Below, one piece after another: positions 7,790 through 14,483 of a DNA stretch of 32,608 nt (positions are counted from its first letter, which is position 1; every line of letters starts with the position of its first letter). The stretch is from NCBI GenBank assembly GCA_028287035.1, contig JAQBQL010000053.1, positions 1 to 32,608 of the forward strand, written 5' to 3'. The translations under genes were made by a program, and so were the position numbers. The notes under the pieces were generated by a model that was not told the DNA's origin, ran no database searches, and saw nothing but the letters and a program-made list of their open reading frames with translations. This stretch comes from Labilithrix sp. GTDB lineage: Bacteria > Myxococcota > Polyangia > Polyangiales > Polyangiaceae.

Positions 7790-8689
7790 ATGCGAATCCA
7801 CCATCTGAATTGCATCTCCGCGTGCCCGCTCGGCGGGTTCGTGATGGATGGAATGACGACGGACTCGATCCGTGGCCGGCTCACCTCGCATTGCCTGCTC
7901 ATCGAGCAGGACCGCGGGCTCGTGCTCGTCGACACGGGATACGGGCTGCGGGACGTGGCCGATCCGGCGAGCCGGCTCAGCAAGTTCTTCCTCGCGCTCA
8001 ACAAGCCGGAGCTCCGCGAGGAGATGACCGCGGTGAGGCAGATCGCGCGGCTCGGCTTCGACCCGCGCGACGTACGCCACATCGTGCTCTCCCATCTCGA
8101 CTTCGATCATGCCGGCGGGCTCGACGACTTCCCGGGCGCCACCGTCCATCTCCTCGCTGACGAGGTCCGGTCGGCCGCTGCCCAGCGCACCGCGCTCGAT
8201 CGCATGCGCTACCGGAAGCAGCAGTGGTCGACGCGGCCGAGCTGGCAGACGTACCAGGCGTCGGCGGGTGAGCCGTGGTTCGGGTTCGACCGCGTGCAGG
8301 AGATGCCGGGCGTCGGCCCCGACGTGCTGCTCGTGCCGCTGGTCGGCCACACCCTCGGACACGCCGGCGTCGCGGTGCGGCGGGGGAGCGGCTGGCTCTT
8401 CTACGCGGCGGACGCGTACTTCTATCACGCGGAGATGGACGTCACGCGCCCGCGCTGCACGCCCGGGCTCCGCTTCTATCAGACGCTCATGGAGAAGGAC
8501 CGCCGCATGCGCCTCCTCAACCAGCGCCGCCTGCGTTCGCTGAAACGCGCCGAGGGCGGGGCCATCGAGATCTTCTGCGCGCACGACGTCCGCGAGTTCG
8601 AGCGCCTCGCCGGGATCTCGCACCGCGTGCCGGCGGGCGTAGCCCTGAAGACCGTACGGAGCCGCCGGGCCGAGCCGAGCCTCGCGTGA
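7790..8689 (+). CDS. MBL-fold metallo-hydrolase (lactonase-like)
   Basis: A 299-residue metallo-beta-lactamase-fold enzyme resembling the N-acyl homoserine lactonase-like group. Metal ligands in order are H102-L-D104-F-D106-H107 (SHLDFDHAGG), HTLGHAG, the bridging Asp in AADAYFYH, and a late His in FCAHD. The first motif is HxDxDH rather than the classical HxHxDH. The substrate is not predictable from sequence; a lactone or other ester hydrolase is the usual guess. The ATG at 7790 is preferred. An in-frame TTG at 7784 overlaps the previous stop and would add two residues. The preceding gene is in the same direction, so they are probably co-transcribed. Confidence 0.9.
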   Translation: MRIHHLNCISACPLGGFVMDGMTTDSIRGRLTSHCLLIEQDRGLVLVDTGYGLRDVADPASRLSKFFLALNKPELREEMTAVRQIARLGFDPRDVRHIVLSHLDFDHAGGLDDFPGATVHLLADEVRSAAAQRTALDRMRYRKQQWSTRPSWQTYQASAGEPWFGFDRVQEMPGVGPDVLLVPLVGHTLGHAGVAVRRGSGWLFYAADAYFYHAEMDVTRPRCTPGLRFYQTLMEKDRRMRLLNQRRLRSLKRAEGGAIEIFCAHDVREFERLAGISHRVPAGVALKTVRSRRAEPSLA

Positions 8690-8714
8690 GGCGGAGGGTC
8701 GGGAGCTCCCGAGC

Positions 8715-9329
8715 TCACGCGACGTGCGCGTCCGCGAGGTGTCGCTCGAAGAGCTCCGACTCGCCGCGGAGCCTCGTCTCCCTGCGAAGCGTCCAGACCC
8801 ACACTCCACCGAAGATCGCGGCGGCGCCGCCGAAACCGACGACGGCACGCCACGGCGCCGCCAGGTAGGCGCCCCGGTGTGCGGCGAGCACCCATGCTGC
8901 CCACGGAAGAAGGGGCGCCGCGAGGGCCATCATCCAGCGTCGCGCAAGGCGTGCCCAACGCAGCTCCGTCGCGAGACGCTGGCGCGTCAGGTCGATGAAC
9001 GGGGCAAGCCCTTCGCCAGCGGCGCCGAAGAGGCGCGCCCGCAAGGTGAAGAAGTGCGTGAGCCATCCTCCGTTGAAGAGGAGGATCACCGCGGTCATCG
9101 CCGTGATCTCCAGCGAGGCGTGCGACCTGACCACCATCCACACGCAGATGCTGCTCGAGAAAACTGCGCCGAGCACCTCCGCCACCGCGGCGCGGCGCAT
9201 CCGGCTGCCGTCCTTTGCGGCGCGCGCGACCAGCTCCGCCGCGAGGTCCTCTCGTCCGCCGAGGGTGTTCCACTCGGCGCGCCACGCACCCAGCTCGTGG
9301 TCGTTGTCGTTGTCGTTGTCGTGGGTCAT
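8715..9329 (-). CDS. Four-helix membrane protein paired with ECF sigma factor
   Basis: A 204-residue protein with a 45-residue cytoplasmic N-terminus (MTHDNDNDNDHELGAWRAEW) and four predicted membrane helices at about 48-68, 73-95, 130-150 and 160-180 (for example AVILLFNGGWLTHFF and AAPLLPWAAWVLAA). There is no zinc-finger HxxxCxxC motif of classical anti-sigma factors. Its ATG overlaps the stop of the sigma gene (ATGA), so the two are made together. By position it could restrain or inform the sigma factor, with the hydrophilic N-terminus as contact; this is inference only. The DN repeats come from a hexanucleotide repeat. Confidence 0.85.
   Translation of the reverse strand: MTHDNDNDNDHELGAWRAEWNTLGGREDLAAELVARAAKDGSRMRRAAVAEVLGAVFSSSICVWMVVRSHASLEITAMTAVILLFNGGWLTHFFTLRARLFGAAGEGLAPFIDLTRQRLATELRWARLARRWMMALAAPLLPWAAWVLAAHRGAYLAAPWRAVVGFGGAAAIFGGVWVWTLRRETRLRGESELFERHLADAHVA
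9300..9321. repeat. Hexanucleotide tandem repeat (GTTGTC)n
   Basis: GTTGTC is repeated more than three times just inside the 5' end of the membrane-protein gene, encoding alternating Asp-Asn on the minus strand. A hexamer keeps frame, so copy changes would alter tail length and not switch the gene off. Confidence 0.8.
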
Positions 9330-9883
9330 GACCTTGCTCCTTCTTCTTCCATCAGGACACGAAGCGCGGCGCGCGCCCGATTCGCGCGGACACCGACGTT
9401 GTTTTCATTGGTACCGAGGACGCTCGCGATCTCCGCGTGCGACAGGCCTTCGAGCAGCAGCATGACGAGCTGACGCTGCGGCACGGGCAGGCAACGGACC
9501 GCGGAGAGGAGCCCACTCTCACGCTCTTTGCGCTCGTACGCGATCGCAGGGTTCTTCCCGGTCGTGGCCACGACGCGATCGGCGTGGTCCTCCAGCTCCT
9601 CGGTGCGCGGGCCTCGCTTCGCGAGGAACGTGAGCGCTCGGTTGTGGGCCACCCGCAAGAGGAACGTGCGCTCGCTGCAGTCGCCGCGAAAGGTCGGCAG
9701 GGCAGACCAGAGCGCGAGCGCGACGTCCTGGCGGAGATCGGCGCGATCGGCGTCGGTGCGTGCGTAGCACCCGACGAGCCGCTCGAACGGCCGGGCGTTC
9801 TCGCGGAGGATGCGGGTGGCGCGCTCGGAACGGGAGAGATCCTCCCGTGACCTGGAATGGGATGCCATGGCTATGTCGCTCAC
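9326..9883 (-). CDS. ECF-type sigma-70 factor
   Basis: A 185-residue extracytoplasmic-function sigma factor. Region 2 reads RADLRQDVALALWSALPTFRG...FLLRVAHNRAL (core binding and -10 recognition). Region 4 reads LPVPQRQLVMLLLEGLSHAEIASVLGTNENNVGVRANRAR (helix-turn-helix for the -35). The usual region-2 Asp-Leu pattern and the R-A-R end are present, and there is no region 3. The first in-frame start is a GTG at 9883; an ATG at 9868 would give a protein five residues shorter and is equally likely. It overlaps the membrane-protein gene by 4 nt. No zinc-type anti-sigma gene is adjacent, so control probably runs through that membrane partner. Confidence 0.93.
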   Translation of the reverse strand: MSDIAMASHSRSREDLSRSERATRILRENARPFERLVGCYARTDADRADLRQDVALALWSALPTFRGDCSERTFLLRVAHNRALTFLAKRGPRTEELEDHADRVVATTGKNPAIAYERKERESGLLSAVRCLPVPQRQLVMLLLEGLSHAEIASVLGTNENNVGVRANRARAALRVLMEEEGARS

Positions 9884-9971
9884 ACCCGTACAGTCCGGCC
9901 CGAGCGGAAAACCTTACGACGGCCGCGACGATTTTCGCACTTCTCGCGGCAGCCGCTCGTTCGGTGGGGGA

Positions 9972-10754
9972 TCAGGGCACCCGAGCGGCCCCGGGTAGCG
10001 CCGCGTCGTCGATCTCGACCACCACCGGCGCGTGGTCGCTTCCGAGGACCTCCTTGCGGATCACGCAGGTCGTGGTGGCGCGCGCGAGCTCCTCGGCGAG
10101 CAGCACGAAGTCGATGCGCCACCCCACGTTCTTCTCGCGCTGGTTACGCCACGGCGGCCACCACGTGAAGACCTGCGCCTCGGGCGGGTAGGTCTGGCGC
10201 AGGATGTCGACGAGGCCGTTGGCGATGGCGCCGCCGAGCAGCGCGCGCTCGTCGGGGCGCTGTCCCATCATCCCGGTCTTGGCCTGGGACGGGTGGACGT
10301 CGGCGTCCGTGAGCGCCACGTTCAGGTCGCCCGAGACGACGAGCAGCTCGCCCGCCGCCTGGCGCTCGCGGGTCCAGCGTTCGAGCTCGGCGAGGAAGGC
10401 GAGCTTCGCGGCGAAGTCCTTGCCGCCGTTCGGTACGTAGACGGAGGCAAAGCGCAGGCGCCCGACGAGCGCATCGACGATGCGGTACTCGTTGTCGAAC
10501 GCGGGATGCGTGAAGGCCGGCACCTCGGGGAAGCGCTCGCGCCGGAAGTGCAGGCTGACGCCCGAATATCCCTTGGGGCCGCCGTGCCAGTAATTGGCAT
10601 ATTCGTGGAGCGTGGTGAGCGGATCCGGGATCTGCTCGGGCGTCGCCTTGATCTCCTGCAGGCACAGCACGTCGGGCTTCTCGACGGCGACCCAGGCGAG
10701 TAGCTGCGCATGCCGCGCGCGGAGCCCGTTGACGTTCCAGGTGGCGATCTTCAC
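9972..10754 (-). CDS. xth: Exodeoxyribonuclease III (AP endonuclease)
   Basis: A 260-residue member of the ExoIII/AP endonuclease family of normal length. It cuts 5' of abasic sites and removes 3' blocking groups in base-excision repair. Family landmarks are MKIATWNVNGLRAR at the start (metal- and phosphate-binding Asn), LQEIK with the metal Glu, the GVSLHFR strand, SGDLNVAL with catalytic Asp and Asn, WRIDFVLL and the final GSDHAPVVVEI carrying the Asp-His pair. The ATG at 10754 gives the standard N-terminus. It is monocistronic, 88 bp from the sigma gene in the same direction. Confidence 0.95.
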   Translation of the reverse strand: MKIATWNVNGLRARHAQLLAWVAVEKPDVLCLQEIKATPEQIPDPLTTLHEYANYWHGGPKGYSGVSLHFRRERFPEVPAFTHPAFDNEYRIVDALVGRLRFASVYVPNGGKDFAAKLAFLAELERWTRERQAAGELLVVSGDLNVALTDADVHPSQAKTGMMGQRPDERALLGGAIANGLVDILRQTYPPEAQVFTWWPPWRNQREKNVGWRIDFVLLAEELARATTTCVIRKEVLGSDHAPVVVEIDDAALPGAARVP

Positions 10755-11189
10755 GGTGATGCTCGGCCGGCGAGCCTAGCAGCTCCCGGGCGGCGCGGTG
10801 GGGCGGCGCTCTGCGGCAGCGGCCGCCACGCCTCAGGCCAGCGGCCGCGAAGCCGCTGTTGCGCAGCGAAGAGCCGGCTCTCCCACGTTCTCACGCCGGG
10901 ACGCCGCCGGCACACGCGTTGCTTGTCGGATGCTCGAACGAAGAGTCACCCCTCGTGACGTGCGCGTCGGCGAGGACGCGCGAACCTGGCGCGGTCGCCC
11001 CGGAGAGCTCCGGGAGCGATCGCGCCATGTTCGTTTTGTGGATATTCAAAATACCGAAGCGCGAACTGCGCAATGGAGTGCACAATTTCCGATGTGGCAA
11101 CGCGGAAGTCCGTAATCATGCGTCGTTGATTCCGGTGAGCTCGATTACAAGAATCGCAGCTCACGCATTCACGCAAAGGATCTTCGACC
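10755..11189. other. Gene-poor intergenic stretch
   Basis: No credible gene is seen in 435 bp. Short open frames on both strands lack normal composition and ribosome sites. The region holds a perfect 7-bp inverted repeat, CCCGGAG-AG-CTCCGGG (10999-11014). After it comes an AT-richer island (about 11028-11140) that stands out from the local GC and probably carries the promoter and leader of the lipoprotein gene; I cannot name a clear -35/-10 pair. AAGGA precedes that gene's start. Confidence 0.6.
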
Positions 11190-11807
11190 ATGTCATTCAC
11201 CATCTCACGGCCCCTCCTCTCGCTCCTCTCGTTCGCCATCGTCGCGGCGGCTTCGGCCGGCTGTTCGGCCTCGCAAGGCGCCGACGAGCCGAGCGGTACG
11301 ACCGAGTCCGACTACACCTCTCACGGATGTGAAACGAAGCCGGCGTCGTTCGTCCTGCGTTGTCCGGTGACCGGGACGAACGGATGGACGGGAGTGGTCA
11401 TCGGCACCAAGACGGAGACCGTCCACGACGTCAATCAGCGGGAATCGTGCAAGTCGAAGGGCGTCTCGAGCTCGATCTGGCTGGCGGTCTCGAAGGTGAG
11501 CGCATCCGAGCCCGGCAACACGACCGCGTTCTTCGGTACCGCCGATCCCGTCACGTACGACGTCGAGACGCTCGCAACCTCCCCGGTCACCCTGACGAAC
11601 CTCACCAGCATCAGCGCCGGCATCATCGAGGACGACGGGACGCTGCGCGTGGGCGGCGACGCCACCGGTGCCGTGCAGGCCACGCTGGACTTCCGGGGAC
11701 ACCAGGCGTTCTTCGGCGGCGGCAACCCGGACACCACGAAGGGGGCGTTCGAATTCAAGGGCGTCTTCCCGTGCCACGCGGAGGTCTCACCCACGCCGGC
11801 CCCGTAG
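11190..11807 (+). CDS. Secreted lipoprotein of unknown function
   Basis: A 205-residue protein with a type II signal peptide: a short basic start, hydrophobic core LLSLLSFAIVAAA and lipobox SAGC, so lipid would be attached to Cys25. The Ser/Gly/Glu linker that follows (SQGADEPSGTTESDYT) is typical of myxobacterial lipoproteins. The mature part has four further Cys (HGCETK, LRCPV, ESCKSK, FPCHA), likely forming two disulfides, and alternates Thr/Val-rich beta strands, suggesting a small beta-sandwich at the outer membrane. I do not recognise the family. AAGGA about 12 bases upstream supports the ATG. It appears to be a single gene with a long 5' region. Confidence 0.82.
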   Translation: MSFTISRPLLSLLSFAIVAAASAGCSASQGADEPSGTTESDYTSHGCETKPASFVLRCPVTGTNGWTGVVIGTKTETVHDVNQRESCKSKGVSSSIWLAVSKVSASEPGNTTAFFGTADPVTYDVETLATSPVTLTNLTSISAGIIEDDGTLRVGGDATGAVQATLDFRGHQAFFGGGNPDTTKGAFEFKGVFPCHAEVSPTPAP

Positions 11808-11926
11808 AAGCGGTCTCGCCCGGACGGAACGAGCGCCTCCCGGCCTGACTTCCGTATCGGCAGTGAACCCGCCCTTCGGCCAATCCGCCCCGACGAGCCC
11901 ACCCCCGCGGCCGTCTCGCCGATCAC

Positions 11927-12097
11927 AAAAAAATCAGCCGTAGAGCCTGTGGGAAGGGTGGGCAGCGGAAGCAGCGACGGGGGACAGAGGGGGCAACTGC
12001 CCGCGTGACCTTCCCGTTTCGCCATACGCCGGCAGGGCAGTTGTCCCCGCTGTCCCCCGGCGCGCCGCTGTCCACGCTTTCCACAGGCCGCGAAGCC
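11927..12097. repeat. Left inverted end (itself a palindrome)
   Basis: It is complementary to 13381-13550 over about 170 bp except for a diverged centre of about 27 bp (12008-12034). Inside, an outer arm (11946-12002, plus sense) and an inner arm (12035-12087, minus sense) are inverted copies of one motif that runs CCTGTGG...CAACTGCCC, so single strands can fold into a stem of more than 50 bp. For the minus-strand nuclease transcript the fold is followed by T7, so it could also act as a terminator. Confidence 0.9.
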
Positions 12098-12124
12098 CGA
12101 TAGGCCCTCTCGACGCCGTTCCTC

Positions 12125-13306
12125 TCACGCAGGCGCGAGCACCCGCAGCGCCTGGCGCAGGAGGTCCGGCAGCGGAGGCTCCTCGCCGGCGGACGTGATC
12201 AACGTGAAGGACGCGACCGACGCGATCGCGCGCGCCGCCTCGTTCGCCTTGAAACCGAGGCCGATCAGCGCCCCGCGCAGCGTCTCGCGCGTCCGGTCGA
12301 GCAGCGGCGCCGTGCGCGCGCGCCGCTCCGCGATCTTCGCCTCGACGTGCGCGCGCCCGAAGTCCTGCTCGGCATGCAGCCGGTTGTGCGCGCGACATCG
12401 CACCGCGAGATTGCCGGGCTCGTCGCTGCCGCCCAGTCCTCGCGCATGCAGATGATCCAGCTCCAGCATGTGCGTCGACGGGCAGCGACGGCCCTGCTCG
12501 TCGTGATATCCGCAGCGCTGCCCGTCGCGCGCGACCACCGCACGGATCGACGCGCGTGAGACGCCGGCCTTCGCCGCCGCGGTCTCGGGCGTGGTGCGCG
12601 GACGCGCGGCCGCGCCGAGGCGATCCTTCTCGAGCTTCGCGATCAGGAGATCGACGGCCGCCTCCATCGTGACGCCGAGATCGCGATCGGGTTGCCGATG
12701 GCTCAGGAGATCGCGCGCCCTCTCCAGCTTCTCGTGCAGCCGCTGGCTGACCGTCATCTGCAGTGCGTAGCGGGCCTCGCCGAGCGGCTCGATGCGTGCG
12801 CGCGACGGGGGCGCGGGCGAGGGCGTCGGAGCGGGCCCGAGCAACGGCGCCTGCTCGACCACGCGCTCCAACCGCGTGGGCACGTCAGGGCGGGGCGCGT
12901 CCTCGACGAGCAGCGCCTTCACCTCGCTCGTGGTCTTGCCCGACACCGACGCGACCAGCGAAGCAGCGTTGTCGTCCGTGAGGAGCCCGTCGAGCATCAC
13001 CATGCTCGACAGCGTGAGATGTCCCTCGGCGAGGTGGTCGAGGAGCTCCGGACGGCGGCGCACCATCTTGACCGCCACCGATCGCCGGAACGCCCCAGAT
13101 TCGCTCATCAGGAGAAAGCGCCTGCAAAAATCGTAAATCGACGTGTACGCGGAACGCAGCTCGAGCCGGCGATCCTCGACTTCGACGAGCAACCTGAGCA
13201 TCCGCGCGTCGATGCGGCGCTTGGCAGATCGCAGCGCTTGCAGCGCGGCGAGGAGCTGGTCGTCGGCGTAGGCGGTGAGGGCTCCGGCGTCGAGGTCAGA
13301 CTGCAT
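12125..13306 (-). CDS. HNH endonuclease with DUF222-like N-terminus and RuvA-III-like C-terminus
   Basis: A 393-residue protein. Residues 1-130 are helical and DUF222-like (AALQALRSAKRRIDARMLRL; LLDHLAEGHLTLSSMVML). Residues 140-260 are a Pro-rich linker and a helical region. Residues 262-312 form the HNH nuclease: zinc-type Cys265/Cys275, LELDHLHARG with D284-H285, GNL at 298-300 and CRAHNRLH with C304, H307 and H311. Residues about 335-391 (LRGALIGLGFKANEAARAI...LLRQALRVLA) strongly resemble RuvA domain III, the part that touches RuvB. The ATG at 13306 follows an AT-rich leader. The gene fills almost all the space between two large palindromes. The nuclease is probably specific for structured or repeat DNA; that specificity is inferred. 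Confidence 0.9.
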   Translation of the reverse strand: MQSDLDAGALTAYADDQLLAALQALRSAKRRIDARMLRLLVEVEDRRLELRSAYTSIYDFCRRFLLMSESGAFRRSVAVKMVRRRPELLDHLAEGHLTLSSMVMLDGLLTDDNAASLVASVSGKTTSEVKALLVEDAPRPDVPTRLERVVEQAPLLGPAPTPSPAPPSRARIEPLGEARYALQMTVSQRLHEKLERARDLLSHRQPDRDLGVTMEAAVDLLIAKLEKDRLGAAARPRTTPETAAAKAGVSRASIRAVVARDGQRCGYHDEQGRRCPSTHMLELDHLHARGLGGSDEPGNLAVRCRAHNRLHAEQDFGRAHVEAKIAERRARTAPLLDRTRETLRGALIGLGFKANEAARAIASVASFTLITSAGEEPPLPDLLRQALRVLAPA

Positions 13307-13349
13307 CTCGACAAGGTAGTTGGTATTTCTGGTACTTCAATATGTGATT

Positions 13350-13376
13350 GCCGTATATTCGAGTTTTCGATACGGC
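13350..13376. promoter_or_regulatory. Hairpin or operator upstream of the HNH gene
   Basis: A 27-nt near-perfect dyad lies 44-70 bp before the nuclease start. Outer arms are GCCGTAT (13350-13356) and ATACGGC (13370-13376), with an inner TCGA-GTTT-TCGA core (13359-13370). It sits in the most AT-rich stretch of the element (13318-13378), where the nuclease promoter must be. An operator or a nuclease recognition site is likely. Confidence 0.55.
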
Positions 13377-13380
13377 ATCA

Positions 13381-13550
13381 GGCCTCGCGGCCTGTGGAAA
13401 GCGTGGACAGCGGCGCGCCGGGGGACAGCGGGGACAACTGCACTGATAGGTCGTCGCGAGACTGAAGGGTCGCGCGGGCAGTTGCCCCCTCTGCCCCCCG
13501 TCGCTGCTTCCGCTGCCCACCCTTTCCACAGGCTCCACGACGATTTTTTT
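13381..13550. repeat. Right inverted end (itself a palindrome)
   Basis: The partner of 11927-12097. The inner arm 13391-13441 is identical over 51 nt to the left inner arm. The outer arm 13476-13532 differs from the left outer arm at two of 57 positions. The loop between arms (about 13442-13468) is unrelated to the left loop. It ends in T7 (13544-13550). With the A7 start of the left end, both borders read A7-TC from outside inwards. Confidence 0.9.
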
Positions 13551-13640
13551 GATTCTTGGGGGAGACGGCAGGGACGCCTGCCTCGAGGGGCGCTGCCGCC
13601 GACGCGACGTTACTTCCTAATCGGCAGTCGCGGGTGGCGC

Positions 13641-14390
13641 TCAGATGGCGGTGCGGCCACCGTCGACGGCGAGATTGGCGCCCGTGACGTAGCTCGCACG
13701 CGGGGAGACGAGGAAGGTGACCGCCTCTGCGATCTCTGCGGGGAGGGCGTGGCGCTTCATCGCGGTGGTGGTGGCGAGGCCGCTGATGAGGTCGTTGACC
13801 GGCTGGTCACCGCCGACGTGGACGGGTCCGGGTGAGACGGCGTTCACGCGGACGCCGCTCGCGCCGAGCTCGGCCGCCCACGACTTCGTGAGCAGCTGCA
13901 ATGCCGCCTTCGTCGCGCCGTACGCGGCGCCGCCCGCGAGGCCGAGCGACCCGGCCATGCTGCCGATGTTGACGATGTTGCCCTTGCCCCTCGCCACCAT
14001 CCCCGGCGCGAGCGCCGCGACGAGCAGAAATGGGGCCCGGACGTTGCTGTCGAAGAGCGCGTCGTACGTCTCGAGGGGGAGCTGGGCGGTCGGCCCGAAC
14101 GCGGAAATGCCGGCGTTGTTGACGAGGATGTCGACCGCGCCTGCCTCCTTCGCGAGCCGCGCGACCTCGTCGGGCTGCGCAAGGTCGGCGCCGATGAAGC
14201 GCGCCTTGCCCCCCGCGGCCTCGATCTCGGCGACCGTCTCCTGTCCGCGCCGCGCATCACGACCGTGGACGATCACGGCCGCGCCTTCACGGGCGAGGGA
14301 GAGCGCGATGGCGCGCCCGATGCCGGCGGTCGCGCCGGTGACGAGCGCGGTCTGGTTGTCGAGGATGCCGATGTTGTTGGTGGTGACCAT
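13641..14390 (-). CDS. SDR-family oxidoreductase
   Basis: A 249-residue classical short-chain dehydrogenase/reductase. It has the Rossmann nucleotide motif TGATAGIG (18-25), NNAG for fold stability, the catalytic Ser in NIGSMAG and YGATK as the YxxxK pair, and a C-terminal VTGANLAVDGG typical of FabG-like enzymes. HGRDARRG after strand 2 (Arg) suggests NADPH preference. The substrate is unknown. The ATG at 14390 is chosen over upstream in-frame starts because it places the glycine motif at the usual distance. The gene lies 93 bp after the LysR gene in the same direction and is a plausible target of it. Confidence 0.94.
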   Translation of the reverse strand: MVTTNNIGILDNQTALVTGATAGIGRAIALSLAREGAAVIVHGRDARRGQETVAEIEAAGGKARFIGADLAQPDEVARLAKEAGAVDILVNNAGISAFGPTAQLPLETYDALFDSNVRAPFLLVAALAPGMVARGKGNIVNIGSMAGSLGLAGGAAYGATKAALQLLTKSWAAELGASGVRVNAVSPGPVHVGGDQPVNDLISGLATTTAMKRHALPAEIAEAVTFLVSPRASYVTGANLAVDGGRTAI

Positions 14391-14447
14391 GGGCCGAACG
14401 TAGGCGGCGGCGCGCGGGCTGATTAGGGGTGACGCTGGAACAGGCCT

Positions 14448-14464
14448 CATTCCGCGGTGGAATG
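14448..14464. promoter_or_regulatory. Dyad operator candidate before the SDR gene
   Basis: CATTCC-GCGGT-GGAATG is a perfect 6-bp-arm dyad in the 93-bp gap between the LysR gene and the SDR gene, 58 bp upstream of the SDR start. Position and symmetry suit a LysR-type binding site, though the T-N11-A signature is not exact. Confidence 0.45.
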
Positions 14465-14483
14465 GGCAGGATGAACCCGCGTT

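Larger units (their letters stand above)
11910..13568. mobile_element. Palindrome-bracketed HNH nuclease element
   Basis: A unit of about 1.65 kb: a single minus-strand HNH nuclease gene between two inverted ends of about 170 bp (11927-12097 and 13381-13550). The ends start with A7-TC and finish with GA-T7, and weaker similarity (GCCGTCTC on each side) continues to about 11910 and 13568. Each end is also an internal palindrome. The layout resembles RAYT transposase genes flanked by REP palindromes, but the enzyme is an HNH nuclease. Mobility is inferred from symmetry; I see no clear target duplication. Confidence 0.65.

Noticed and set aside
10891..11100. A possible 69-residue minus-strand gene in the gene-free stretch
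   Set aside because: It has no ribosome site or recognisable motif, and it lies across a palindrome and a composition change.
12125..13306. Group I or group II intron homing endonuclease
   Set aside because: The gene has its own start and leader region, flanks are inverted palindromes rather than intron cores, and no host gene is interrupted.
11927..13550. CRISPR array or integron attC cluster as explanation of the repeats
   Set aside because: There are four arms in alternating orientation around one gene, with no regular direct repeat-spacer pattern and no integrase or Cas genes.
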